Shown: in pieces, positions 52,487 to 61,806 of the stretch
How the letters are laid out: the number at the start of each line of letters is the position of its first letter
How positions within the stretch are numbered: the stretch's first letter is position 1
Assembly: GCA_903861645.1 (NCBI GenBank)
Contig: CAIOVE010000005.1
Coordinates: 44,834 to 108,833 of the forward strand
Source of the DNA: an uncultured Hyphomicrobiales bacterium
GTDB lineage: Bacteria > Pseudomonadota > Alphaproteobacteria > Rhizobiales > Beijerinckiaceae
DNA: 64,000 nt
Reading direction: 5' to 3'
Position numbers and translations under genes: made by a program
The notes under the pieces: generated by a model
Database searches by the model: none
What the model was told of the DNA's origin: nothing
Seen by the model: the letters and a program-made list of their open reading frames with translations, nothing else

Positions 52487-53512
52487 ATGGATGGCGGGAC
52501 TTTCATCGGGCGTCGCGCGCTGGCGACGGCGCTCATGTCACTGGCGCTCGTTGGCGCGACGCGCGCCGACCCGGTCGAGGATTTCTATCGCGGCAAGACG
52601 CTGACGGTGCTCGTCGGCGTTGGCGCGGGCGGCGAATATGATTTCCAGACGCGTCTCGTCGCGCGGCATATCGGTCGACATATTCCCGGCAATCCCGCAA
52701 CGGTGGCGCAGAACATGGTCGGCGCCACCGGCCTTCTGATGGCGAACCATCTCTACAATCTCGCGCCGAAGGATGGCACGGTCATCGGCCTCATCCAGAA
52801 TGGCCTGCCGAGCTTTCAGGCGATGGGCATTCCCGGCGTCAATTTCAACGCGGCGAAATTCAACTGGATCGGAAGCATATCGCCGACCGTCGAAACCATG
52901 GCGACGTGGAAGGGCTCGGGCGCGCGCACCATCGAGGACGCGCGCAAGAAGACGCTGATCGCCGGCGCGAACGGGCGTTCCGGCATCACCTACACCTTTC
53001 CGAAACTGCTGAACGAGTTGCTCGACACGAAATTCAACATCGTGAGCGGCTATCAGTCGGTCAATGAAATCAACATCGCCATGGAGCGGGGCGAGGCCGA
53101 CGCCCGCAACAATTCCTGGACGAGCTGGAAGACCTCGAAAAACGACTGGATCGTCAACAAGAATATTTCCATCATCGTCTACGCCGGCCCCAGGCCCGCC
53201 GATCTCGACGGCGCGCCATCGATCGAGGAACTGACGAAGAACGATGAAGACCGCCAGCTCGCGCGGCTCGTTACATCCGGTTCGCTGCTCGGGCATCCCT
53301 TCGCCACCGCGCCCGGCGTGCCCGCCGAACGCGTGAAGGCGCTGCGCGACGCCTTCTCGGCGATGCTGAAGGATCCGGAATTCATCAAGGACGTTGTCGC
53401 CGCGCGCCTCGAAATCGACGAGGTGACGGGCGAGAGCCTGCAACGCACCGTCGATGAATTGATGGCGATGCCCGCGGCCGTGCGCGAACGCGGTCGCAAG
53501 CTCGTCGATTGA
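52487..53512 (+). CDS. Tripartite tricarboxylate transporter substrate-binding protein (Bug family)
   Basis: 341-residue periplasmic protein. Signal region with GRRALATALMSLALVGATRA; mature start DPVEDFYRGKTLTVLVGVGAGGEYDFQTRLVARHIGRHIPGNP (split here) is the Bug/TctC pattern. Bug proteins bind carboxylates, aromatic acids or dicarboxylates for TctAB permeases; none is nearby, so it is an orphan. It meets another Bug gene tail to tail, three bases apart. Spacing and ribosome site (GGAGGACATCTC) support ATG 52487. Confidence 0.82.
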   Translation: MDGGTFIGRRALATALMSLALVGATRADPVEDFYRGKTLTVLVGVGAGGEYDFQTRLVARHIGRHIPGNPATVAQNMVGATGLLMANHLYNLAPKDGTVIGLIQNGLPSFQAMGIPGVNFNAAKFNWIGSISPTVETMATWKGSGARTIEDARKKTLIAGANGRSGITYTFPKLLNELLDTKFNIVSGYQSVNEINIAMERGEADARNNSWTSWKTSKNDWIVNKNISIIVYAGPRPADLDGAPSIEELTKNDEDRQLARLVTSGSLLGHPFATAPGVPAERVKALRDAFSAMLKDPEFIKDVVAARLEIDEVTGESLQRTVDELMAMPAAVRERGRKLVD

Positions 53513-53515
53513 CCG

Positions 53516-54565
53516 TCAGGGCGCGCCGGCTGCCTGAATGGCGATCAGTCTTTGGCGAATGGCCGGCGGCGTCGCGTAAGCCTGCCGGATAAGGGCGGCG
53601 ACCTCCTCGCCATCATGCGAGTCCGTGCATTCGATGCGCTGCTTTCCGCATTCAGCGATGAAGTCGGGATCGCGAACCGTCTCCATGAATCCCTTTTTCA
53701 GCATGGCGAGCCGCTCCGGCGGCAAGCCTGGCGGCGCCGCGTAGGGACGACCGATGCCGAGCGGCGCGGACGCCGCGATCAGAAGGGTCTTGTCATCGGG
53801 CTTGTCGAGCAGGTCGGGGGCGAAGGGCACGCCAGCGAGTTCGGAATGCGGCCGCGCGCCGTATTGAAACAGGAAGCGCACCTTGCCTTGCGGATACCAG
53901 TCGGGGCGCGATGTTTTCAGACTCGACCAGAACGGCGACGGCATGGCCTCGACCTCGCCGCTTTCCATCGCCAGCAGGATTTCGTTCTGGCCGGGATAGC
54001 CGTTGACGAGCTTGGCCTTGAGATGGAAAATATCGTTGAACACGCGCCCATAAAACGCCGGCGTCGAGGCGGCGCCGGCCGCGCCCGCGACCATCGGCAG
54101 CGTTTGTGCGTCCTTGAGCGATCGGATTTTCGAGGAGCCATAAACGAGATACATGGCGACCTCGGTCGTCGGCGTGCCGAGCCAACCGAACTTGTCGGGA
54201 TCGAACAGCGCCAGCTTGTTCTCGTAGAAGGGCTCGAAAGGCACCGTGTTCTGCAAGGCGGCGAACACCGTGCCGTCCTTCGGCGCGATAGTGTAGAGAT
54301 AATTCGCCGCCGAGATCCCACCAGCGTTCGGCATGTTCTGCGGCTCGATGACGGGATTGCCCGGCAGATGCCGCGGCAAATAACGCGCCAGGGCGCGCGC
54401 GTAGACATCATAACCGCCGCCGACCGTCGAGCTGATGATCATGCGGACGGTCTTGTCCTTGTAGAAATCCTCCGCCGCGGCCGGCGCGCCGGAAAAACCG
54501 AGCGCCAACGCGGCGATTATCGTGGCCGTCCGCGCGCCTTGCCTGCGTTTTTTCGTCGGGATCAT
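53516..54565 (-). CDS. Tripartite tricarboxylate transporter substrate-binding protein (Bug family)
   Basis: 349 residues from ATG 54565 (GAGGCG upstream; a GTG at 54616 is the longer choice). Signal peptide ATIIAALALGFSGAPAAA-EDF, then FYKDKTVRMIISSTVGGGYDVYARALARYLPRHLPGNPVI (split) and PNAGGISAANYLYTIAPKDGT, the Bug pattern. Only partly similar to the convergent Bug protein at 52487, sharing fold and layout but few identical runs; two old paralogues are likely. No permease genes are adjacent. The SDR gene upstream on the same strand may be cotranscribed. Confidence 0.84.
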   Translation of the reverse strand: MIPTKKRRQGARTATIIAALALGFSGAPAAAEDFYKDKTVRMIISSTVGGGYDVYARALARYLPRHLPGNPVIEPQNMPNAGGISAANYLYTIAPKDGTVFAALQNTVPFEPFYENKLALFDPDKFGWLGTPTTEVAMYLVYGSSKIRSLKDAQTLPMVAGAAGAASTPAFYGRVFNDIFHLKAKLVNGYPGQNEILLAMESGEVEAMPSPFWSSLKTSRPDWYPQGKVRFLFQYGARPHSELAGVPFAPDLLDKPDDKTLLIAASAPLGIGRPYAAPPGLPPERLAMLKKGFMETVRDPDFIAECGKQRIECTDSHDGEEVAALIRQAYATPPAIRQRLIAIQAAGAP

Positions 54566-54625
54566 GGATGCGCCTCGCGAAACGTGCCGGTCATGCTCAT
54601 GCGAATTCCAAGCCACGCGGCGAAT

Positions 54626-55447
54626 TCATCCCATCGTGTCGAGCGTTCCCTTGAAGGCGAGATAGCCGCCGTCGACCAGCAGGTCGGCGCCGGTCATGAA
54701 GGATGAATCGTCGCTGGCGAGAAACAGCGCGGCGGCGGCGATTTCCTCAACGCGCCCCTTGCGTCCCAGCAGATGCCATGGCCCGCGAATACGGTCGGAT
54801 TCCGCGCGACCGCCATAGCGGCGCGAACTCGCGGCGGTGTTGATCGAGCCCGGCGACAACGAATTAACGCGGATATTGTCGCGCGCGTGATCGCCCGCGA
54901 CGCATTTGGTGAATTGAATGAGCGCCGCCTTGCTCGTCGAATAATGAACGCGGCCGGGCACGCCGATCTGGCCCAGTTGCGAGGCGAGATTGACGATGAC
55001 GCCGCCACCGCATGCGCGCATTTCGGGCACGGCGTATTTGCACATGGCGAAGGCGCCGGTGAGGTTGACCCTGAGCGTTCGCTCCCAATCCTCGAAGCTC
55101 GTCGTTTCAACGGTCCCATCGGGAACCGGCGTGGCCGCCGTGTTGACCAGCGTCGTCAACTTGCCGAAGGCCGCGACCGCCGCGGCGACGGCGTTGCGCG
55201 CGTCATCGGGCGCGGATACATCGCAAACGACGGCGACCGCCCGCCCGCCAACCGATTCGATCGCCGCGACGATATTTGCCGCCGCGCCAGGCCGGAGGTC
55301 GGCGACGACAACCGCCGCGCCCTGCACGGCGAATTGCGCGGCGATGGCCCCGCCGATCTCGCCGCCGCCGCCCGTCACCAGCGCGACGCGGCCCGCGAGT
55401 TGATCGCCACGACGCAAGGCGTCGAGCGGAATGAGGCTTACCGTCAC
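54626..55447 (-). CDS. SDR-family NAD(P)-dependent oxidoreductase
   Basis: 273 residues from a GTG at 55445-55447 with GGGAGA upstream (an earlier start at 55507 adds 20 atypical residues). Cofactor loop TGGGGEIGG (25-33), Asp50 after beta-2 suggesting NAD preference (VVVADLRPG), catalytic Ser156 and YxxxK (Tyr169, Lys173 in HYSTSKAAL). The C-terminal SFMTGADLLVDGGY is the classical SDR ending. The substrate is unknown. It lies 60 bases before a Bug gene on the same strand and divergent from a dienelactone hydrolase. Confidence 0.88.
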   Translation of the reverse strand: MTVSLIPLDALRRGDQLAGRVALVTGGGGEIGGAIAAQFAVQGAAVVVADLRPGAAANIVAAIESVGGRAVAVVCDVSAPDDARNAVAAAVAAFGKLTTLVNTAATPVPDGTVETTSFEDWERTLRVNLTGAFAMCKYAVPEMRACGGGVIVNLASQLGQIGVPGRVHYSTSKAALIQFTKCVAGDHARDNIRVNSLSPGSINTAASSRRYGGRAESDRIRGPWHLLGRKGRVEEIAAAALFLASDDSSFMTGADLLVDGGYLAFKGTLDTMG

Positions 55448-55578
55448 GCGGCTCTCCCGACAATCACGCGCGATCAGTTTGAGCCTTCCCCGCGCGCGTG
55501 GCAACACGCGGGCGCGCGGCCTTTCGCCATGCGCCGAATTCGGGTTACATCTGCCGACAAACCAACGGGAGTGGAGTC

Positions 55579-56310
55579 ATGAAAGTCGAAGGCATCGATT
55601 ACGAAGTCGCCGGTCGGAAATTCCGGAGCGAACTGGTTTACGACGACACCGCGAGCGGTCCCCGTCCCCTGCTGCTGATGGCGCCCAACTGGGCCGGCGT
55701 CACGCCGCGCGCCGTCGAGATCGGCCACGAACTCGCCACGCAGGGCTATGTCGTGCTCGTCGCCGACATGCACGGCCTCGACCGTCGCCCCACGGGCTCG
55801 GAAAATCCCATGGAATTCCTCGCCCCGCTCATCAGCGATCCCCAGGCGACCCGCGCCCGCGTCAACGCGGCGATGGATGTTCTGACGAAGGCCGCGGTCG
55901 AGCGTCGCATCGGCAACCCCGCGTTGCGCGCCGCCATCGGCTACTGCTTTGGCGGCTCGAATGTTCTCGATCTCGCGCGCTCTGGCGCGGATGTCGCCGC
56001 GGTGGTTTCCATGCACGGCAATCTGAAGTCGCACATGGAAGCGAAAGCCGGCGAGGTGAAGTCGGCGGTGCTTGTGGTGCACGGCGCGGGCGACCCCATC
56101 GCGCCCAAGGGCGATCGCGACGCGCTCGAAGCCGAAATGACCGCCGCCGGCGCGCGCTGGACCATGCTGACGCTCGGCGGCGTCTATCACAGCTTCACCG
56201 ATCCGGCGGCCAATCGCCCGCCGGCGTCGCAATTCTCGGCGCACGCCTCGCGTTACGGCTACGCGCTCGCGCACGCCTTCATCGGCGACGCCTTCGCCGG
56301 CCGGGTCTGA
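55579..56310 (+). CDS. Dienelactone hydrolase family protein
   Basis: 243 residues. Alpha/beta hydrolase with a cysteine nucleophile: GYCFGG with Cys123, the same number as in Pseudomonas dienelactone hydrolase; acid in HGAGDPIAP and His in GGVYHSF. It may hydrolyse carboxymethylenebutenolide or another ester. Start ATG 55579 with GGGAGTGGAGTC upstream. The 131-bp gap to the divergent SDR gene holds both promoters. Confidence 0.88.
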   Translation: MKVEGIDYEVAGRKFRSELVYDDTASGPRPLLLMAPNWAGVTPRAVEIGHELATQGYVVLVADMHGLDRRPTGSENPMEFLAPLISDPQATRARVNAAMDVLTKAAVERRIGNPALRAAIGYCFGGSNVLDLARSGADVAAVVSMHGNLKSHMEAKAGEVKSAVLVVHGAGDPIAPKGDRDALEAEMTAAGARWTMLTLGGVYHSFTDPAANRPPASQFSAHASRYGYALAHAFIGDAFAGRV

Positions 56311-56325
56311 ACGCGGCGCGGGGAC

Positions 56326-58080
56326 TCAGCCCGTGAGTCCCAGCGCGGCGCGCACCTTGCGGGAATATCCATAGATATCCTCGCGGGTGCGCAGCTTGCC
56401 GTCGTCGTCGACAAAGGCGGTGAAATATTCGATGTGAATATCGATCTCGCGCGGCAGGGGGATCGTCTGGTTCTTGCCGCCGATCAGTCGCTTGACGCGA
56501 TCCTCGGTCCAGCCGCTGTTCGCGCCAAGCACGATCTCGGCGAATTTGAAGGGCTGGTCGACGCGCACGCAACCATGGCTGTAGGCGCGCCGTTCCGTGT
56601 TGAACAGGCCGCGCGTCGGCGTGTCGTGCAAATAGACCGCGTGTTCGTTGGGAAACATGAACTTGATGCGGCCAAGCGCGTTGCGCTCGCCCGGCGGCTG
56701 CCGCACGATCATCTTGCCCGAGCGCGATGTCGAGACCTCGTAGCCCATGCGCTGGAGATAGGTCGGATCGGCGGCGAGCTTCGGCATCATCTCGTTCTTG
56801 ATGATGCTGTCGGGCACGTTCCAGTAGGGATTGACCTCGATGAACCGCATCCGGTTCGAGAAGACCGGCGTCGGCTTGTCCGGCTTGCCGACGATGACGC
56901 GGGCGCGATGCGCCACGACGCCGTCGAAGGTGACCTTCACCGTGAAATCGGGAATGTTGACCTCGATCTGGTCTCGCGTCTGCGCGCGCGGCTCCCAGCG
57001 CCAGCGCTCCATGTTGGCGATGATCTCGTCTTCCAGCGCGGCGGGATCGGCGCCGTTCAACGCCGCCACGACCCGCGGCGTCAACTGGCCCGTCGGCGCG
57101 AGTCCATTGGCGCGCTGATAGGTCGCGACCGCGTCGGCGAGCTTGCCGTCGTAAACGAGTTCGTCGACGCCTTCGGGCGCGGGCGTCGCGAAACGCGCGC
57201 GCAACATGGGAACGCGCGCGTCCTTCATGCCCGTCTTCAGCGTCGGCCCCGGCGCGACGCGCTCGGGCGCGGCGGGTCTGTCGCGACGGAGTTCCGCCAG
57301 CTTGGCGCGCAGCGCCGCGTAGCCGGGTTGCGGAGGGTTGAACGCGCGCAGCGCCGCGTCGGCGTCGGCCGCCGTCGCGACATCCGTCAGAATGGTGGCG
57401 AGCTCGGCGACCGGCGGCGCCTCGGTGATGAGCTTCGCGATGGTTCGCGGATCGATGCGTCCGCCGCTCGCCTGCCAGCCATAATTCACGACGGCGAGCG
57501 AGAGCGCGAAATCGGCGGCGGCCATGGCGTCCGCGCCGTCGCCGACGGCGGCGGGCGGGGGTGTCGCCGCGAGGTTCAAGCCATCCTCGGCCGCCGCGTT
57601 CAGCCGCGCGATGGCGCCGCGCGCAGCCGCGGTCCAGCCGGCGCCCTCAAGCCACAGGGGCTGGAAGCCGCGGGATTCGTAATAGGCCGCCACGGCGTCG
57701 CGCCGACGGGCATCGGCGGACTGGGGACCGCGAACCGTGCGTTCCCGACGCGCCTGTTCGACGCGCGCGACGAGTGCGGCGCGCAGCGATTCGCCGTCCG
57801 GAGCCGACTTCGCTTGCGCGGGCGCGGGACTTGCGGGCGCGTTGGCGGCGCTGGTTGAAACGGCGGGCGCGTGGACGATGGCCGGCGCCTCGATGGCCAG
57901 CTGCTTTTCGGTTCTCGCGGATGGCGGCTCGACATCGACACGGGCGTCGGGCAGGGGCGGCAAGACGATGACGGGTCGATCCGCCGACGACTGGGCGCGA
58001 ACCGCCGACACGCCAAGCGCCAGCGCGAACGCCGCGCAGGATACGCCCCAAATTCCGACGCCGGATACGCGCGTCCGCAT
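56326..58080 (-). CDS. L,D-transpeptidase, YcbB/LdtD type
   Basis: 584 residues from ATG 58080 (GGAGGG upstream; longer starts at 58092 and 58107 are possible). Signal segment GVGIWGVSCAAFALALGVSAVRA, a Pro/Ala-rich linker (about 60-100), a scaffold with a peptidoglycan-binding-like repeat (YQRANGLAPTGQLTPRVVAALN), and a C-terminal YkuD domain with the catalytic SHGCVRV (Cys504). Forms 3,3-cross-links in periplasmic peptidoglycan. Note ENE-type insertion in the YkuD domain (WNVPDSIIKNEMMPKLAADPTYLQ) as in YcbB proteins. Confidence 0.92.
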   Translation of the reverse strand: MRTRVSGVGIWGVSCAAFALALGVSAVRAQSSADRPVIVLPPLPDARVDVEPPSARTEKQLAIEAPAIVHAPAVSTSAANAPASPAPAQAKSAPDGESLRAALVARVEQARRERTVRGPQSADARRRDAVAAYYESRGFQPLWLEGAGWTAAARGAIARLNAAAEDGLNLAATPPPAAVGDGADAMAAADFALSLAVVNYGWQASGGRIDPRTIAKLITEAPPVAELATILTDVATAADADAALRAFNPPQPGYAALRAKLAELRRDRPAAPERVAPGPTLKTGMKDARVPMLRARFATPAPEGVDELVYDGKLADAVATYQRANGLAPTGQLTPRVVAALNGADPAALEDEIIANMERWRWEPRAQTRDQIEVNIPDFTVKVTFDGVVAHRARVIVGKPDKPTPVFSNRMRFIEVNPYWNVPDSIIKNEMMPKLAADPTYLQRMGYEVSTSRSGKMIVRQPPGERNALGRIKFMFPNEHAVYLHDTPTRGLFNTERRAYSHGCVRVDQPFKFAEIVLGANSGWTEDRVKRLIGGKNQTIPLPREIDIHIEYFTAFVDDDGKLRTREDIYGYSRKVRAALGLTG

Positions 58081-58234
58081 GCCACCCTCCATCGCCGTCC
58101 CGTTCAATTGGATCAGACGATTATTCCGCGAGACAAACCGCTATTCGTGGCCGAATTGCGTTTAATCCCCCGATCCGCGCGGGACTATTTACCAGTTCGC
58201 GCGAACCCGTCGGTGCGTCGCCGCACGCGATGGA

Positions 58235-59713
58235 TCAGGCCGCGTCCTCGGCGGCGGCCTCGGCCATGCCGAGATCCTTCATCTTGCGGTAAAGCGTCGA
58301 CCGACCGATGCCCAGCCGGCGCGCCATTTCCGACATCTGACCGCGGTAATGGGCAAGCGCGAACTTGATGACCTCGGCTTCGAGCTGTTCGAGCTGGCGC
58401 ACGTGGCCGTTTTCCTCGAGCAGGCGCAGCACGTTGGGGTCGCGAACCTCGACGCGCACGATCTCGCGTTGCGGCGCGGGCGCGGGCGCCGGCCCCGCCG
58501 CGACGGCGGGCACGCGCACGTCGAAACCGTCGACCTGCGCCGCGATCTGCGGAAATTCAGCGACCGTCAATTCGTCGCCATCGGCGAGCACAACGGCCCG
58601 GAACACCGCGTTCTCCAACTGGCGCACATTGCCCGGCCAGTCGTAGCGCGAAAGCAGCGCGATGCATTCGGCGGTCAGGCCGCGAATGCGCTTGCCTTCC
58701 TCGGCGGCGAAGCGCGCGAGAAAGCGACGCGCGAGATCGGCGATATCGTCGCGGCGCGAGCGAAGCGGCGGGATGGTGATCGGAAAGACATTGAGGCGAT
58801 AATAGAGATCCTCGCGAAACCGCCCCTGCTTGACCAGTTCGATCAGGTTCTGGTTGGTCGCCGACACGAGGCGCACGTCGACCTTCATCGGCCGCTTGGC
58901 GCCGATGGGATCGATCTCGCCCTCTTGCAGCGCGCGCAGAAGCTTCACCTGCGTTTCGAGCGGCAGTTCCCCGATTTCGTCGAGGAACAGCGTGCCGCCA
59001 TTGGCCTCGGCGAACTTGCCGACGTGCTTTTCCGTGGCGCCGGTGAAGGCGCCCTTCTCGTGACCGAAGAGGATCGATTCGACGAGGTTTTCCGGCAAGG
59101 CGCCGCAATTGACGGTGATGAACGGCTTGCCCTTGCGATCCGAGGCGCCCTGTATGGCGCGCGCGACCAGTTCCTTGCCGACGCCCGATTCGCCCTCGAT
59201 CAGGACGGGGATCGTCGACTTCGCGGCGCGCTCGCCGAGCCGGATGATGCGCCCCATCTCGGGCGAGCGGGTCACGATGTCCTTGAAGGTCAACGACCCC
59301 GTGTTGCGCTTGGAGATTCGCCGGAGCTCCTCCTCCAGCGCGTCGACGCGCAGCGCGTTCTTGATCGAGACCTGAAGCCGCTCCGCGCCGACCGGCTTGA
59401 CCACGAAATCGGTGGCGCCGGCGCGCATGGCCGAAATGATCGCCTCGATCGAGCTATGCGCGGTCTGGACGATGACCGGCGTGGCGATCTTGCGTTCGCG
59501 CATCCGGCCAAGCACGCCCATGCCGTCGAGATCGGGCATGACGAGATCGAGAATGAGGCAGTCGATCGCCGGAAGGTCGGACGCTTCCATGCGGGCCAAG
59601 GCCGCCTCGCCGCCATCCACGACGTCAACCTGATAGCCGAAGCGTCGCGCCATGGCTTCGAGCAGCCGGCGCTGCACTGGATCGTCGTCGGCAATCAGGA
59701 CGGTGGCTGTCAT
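58235..59713 (-). CDS. Sigma-54-dependent response regulator (NtrC family)
   Basis: 492 residues: receiver domain with Asp56 (LILDLVMPD), AAA+ domain with Walker A GESGVGKE, the sigma-54 contact loop GAFTGA, DEIGELP Walker B and the arginine region [15 protein letters not shown], then a Fis-type HTH ([16 protein letters not shown]). A linker of about 55 residues rich in Ala/Pro ([14 protein letters not shown]) precedes the HTH. No kinase gene is adjacent, so it is an orphan regulator whose targets are unknown. Not NtrC or NtrX by context. Confidence 0.92.
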   Translation of the reverse strand: MTATVLIADDDPVQRRLLEAMARRFGYQVDVVDGGEAALARMEASDLPAIDCLILDLVMPDLDGMGVLGRMRERKIATPVIVQTAHSSIEAIISAMRAGATDFVVKPVGAERLQVSIKNALRVDALEEELRRISKRNTGSLTFKDIVTRSPEMGRIIRLGERAAKSTIPVLIEGESGVGKELVARAIQGASDRKGKPFITVNCGALPENLVESILFGHEKGAFTGATEKHVGKFAEANGGTLFLDEIGELPLETQVKLLRALQEGEIDPIGAKRPMKVDVRLVSATNQNLIELVKQGRFREDLYYRLNVFPITIPPLRSRRDDIADLARRFLARFAAEEGKRIRGLTAECIALLSRYDWPGNVRQLENAVFRAVVLADGDELTVAEFPQIAAQVDGFDVRVPAVAAGPAPAPAPQREIVRVEVRDPNVLRLLEENGHVRQLEQLEAEVIKFALAHYRGQMSEMARRLGIGRSTLYRKMKDLGMAEAAAEDAA

Positions 59714-59985
59714 GTGCTGTTTTTATCCTCAACGCCGGCGCCAGACGCCCGCGTGACGCAATCTTGTGCGAACAGGGTAAATGGTCCCTTAATCGCCGGG
59801 CGTCTCCTGATGGTCGAACAATCAAATTGCCTCGATTTTACAATTCCCTGTGTCCATTTTTCTTACAAACTGGATACGGAAATGGCCAAAAGCTGGTCGT
59901 CGCGGATATTTTACCCGTCCGGTTGCCCGCGGCGCCCGCTCGCCCGTAAGAGTCATGCGCAACGGATAAAGGGACATCGCCAGCC

Positions 59986-61788
59986 ATGAGCCAGACCGCC
60001 TCCTCGACCGCCGAACTCGGCGCGTTGCCGACCTGGAACCTCGCCGATCTCTACGCCGGCATGGATTCGCCCCTATTCGCGGCCGATCTCGCGCGGATGG
60101 AGGCCGACTGCGCGGCCTTCGCGGCGGACTATCGGGGCAAGATTGGCGAAATCGCCGCGGCGGCCGACGCCGGCGTCCGTCTGGGCGAGGCGGTGATTCG
60201 CTACGAGGCGATCGACGATCTTATTGGCCGGATCATGTCCTACGCCGGCCTGCTGCACGCCGAGGACGTCGGCGACCCCGCCCGCGCCAAGTTTTATGGC
60301 GACGCCCGCGAGCGCGTCACCGGCGCCTCGACGGAGCTCGTCTTCTTCACGCTGGAGCTGAACCGGGTCGAGGACGCCGTGCTGGAGCGCGCCATGGCGA
60401 CCGCGCCGCTCGCCCATTACCGGCCCTGGATCGAGGACATCCGGCGCGAGAAGCCACATCAGCTCGAGGACCGCGTCGAGCAGCTTTTCCATGAGAAGTC
60501 GGTGACCGGGAGCGGCGCCTGGAACCGCCTGTTCGACGAGACCATGGCGGCGCTGCGGTTCAAGGTTGGCGACCAGGAGTTGCCGCTCGAACCCACGCTC
60601 ACCATGTTACAGGACGCCGACGAGGCGGTCCGCCAGCGCGCCTCCGACGCGATCGGTGCGACGCTGAAGGCCAACCTGCGCACCTTCACGCTCATCACCA
60701 ACACGCTGGCCAAGGACAAGGAAATCTCGGACCGCTGGCGCGGCTTCGAGGACGTGGCGGATTCGCGCCATCTGTCCAACCGGGTCGAGCGCGAGGTGGT
60801 CGACGCGCTTGAGGCCGCCGTGCGCGGCGCCTATCCCCGCCTGTCGCATCGCTACTACCGGCTGAAGGCCAGATGGTTCGGCAAGGAGGCGCTCAACCAT
60901 TGGGATCGCAACGCGCCGCTGCCCGGCGTGCCGACCCGCGTCTACCCATGGCGGGAAGCGCGCGAGATCGTGCTCGGCGCCTACGGCGGCTTTTCGCCGC
61001 GCATGGCCGACATCGCCCGCGACTTCTTCGACAAGCGCTGGATCGACGCGCCGACCCGACCGGGCAAGGCGCCGGGCGCCTTCGCCCATCCGACCACGCC
61101 CTCGGCGCATCCCTACGTGCTGCTTAATTACCAGGGCAAGCCACGCGACGTGATGACGCTCGCCCACGAACTTGGCCATGGCGTGCATCAGGTGCTGGCG
61201 GGGCCGCGAGGCGCGCTGATGGCGGCGACGCCGCTCACGCTGGCTGAAACGGCCAGCGTCTTCGGCGAGATGCTGACCTTCCGCTCGATGCTGGCGAATT
61301 CCGCCCCGGACCAGCGGCGCGCCATGCTCGCCGCCAAGGTCGAGGACATGCTCAACACGGTGGTGCGACAAATCGCCTTCTACTCGTTCGAGCGCAAGCT
61401 GCACGAGGCGCGCCGCGCCGGCGAACTCACCGCCGAGCAGATCTGCGAACTCTGGATGAGCGTACAGGCGGAAAGTCTCGGTCCGGCGATCAGGTTCGGG
61501 CCGGGATACGAGACTTTCTGGGCCTATATCCCGCATTTCATTCATTCGCCGTTCTACGTCTACGCCTACGCCTTCGGCGATTGTCTGGTGAATTCCCTTT
61601 ATGGCGTGTACCAGAACGCGGCCGACGGCTTCGCGGAGAAGTATTTCGCCCTGTTGTCGGCGGGCGGCTCGAAGCATTATTCGGAGCTTCTGGCGCCCTT
61701 CGGTCTCGACGCGCGCGATCCAAAATTCTGGCAAATCGGCCTGTCGATGATAGAGAACATGATCGGCGAGCTTGAAACGCTGGCCTGA
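59986..61788 (+). CDS. pepF: M3-family oligoendopeptidase F
   Basis: 600 residues, the usual PepF length. Zinc site HELGH (394-398) in LAHELGHGVHQVL with the downstream third ligand Glu in TLAETASVFGE. Degrades oligopeptides in the cytoplasm. Signature NYQGKPRDVMTLAHE supports the pepF branch. The 272-base gap upstream holds AT-rich stretches (around 59820-59880) that look like a promoter region but show no motif I can name. The flavin monooxygenase gene starts 18 bases later. Confidence 0.93.
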   Translation: MSQTASSTAELGALPTWNLADLYAGMDSPLFAADLARMEADCAAFAADYRGKIGEIAAAADAGVRLGEAVIRYEAIDDLIGRIMSYAGLLHAEDVGDPARAKFYGDARERVTGASTELVFFTLELNRVEDAVLERAMATAPLAHYRPWIEDIRREKPHQLEDRVEQLFHEKSVTGSGAWNRLFDETMAALRFKVGDQELPLEPTLTMLQDADEAVRQRASDAIGATLKANLRTFTLITNTLAKDKEISDRWRGFEDVADSRHLSNRVEREVVDALEAAVRGAYPRLSHRYYRLKARWFGKEALNHWDRNAPLPGVPTRVYPWREAREIVLGAYGGFSPRMADIARDFFDKRWIDAPTRPGKAPGAFAHPTTPSAHPYVLLNYQGKPRDVMTLAHELGHGVHQVLAGPRGALMAATPLTLAETASVFGEMLTFRSMLANSAPDQRRAMLAAKVEDMLNTVVRQIAFYSFERKLHEARRAGELTAEQICELWMSVQAESLGPAIRFGPGYETFWAYIPHFIHSPFYVYAYAFGDCLVNSLYGVYQNAADGFAEKYFALLSAGGSKHYSELLAPFGLDARDPKFWQIGLSMIENMIGELETLA

Positions 61789-61806
61789 CACCAAATCGGG
61801 GAAACC

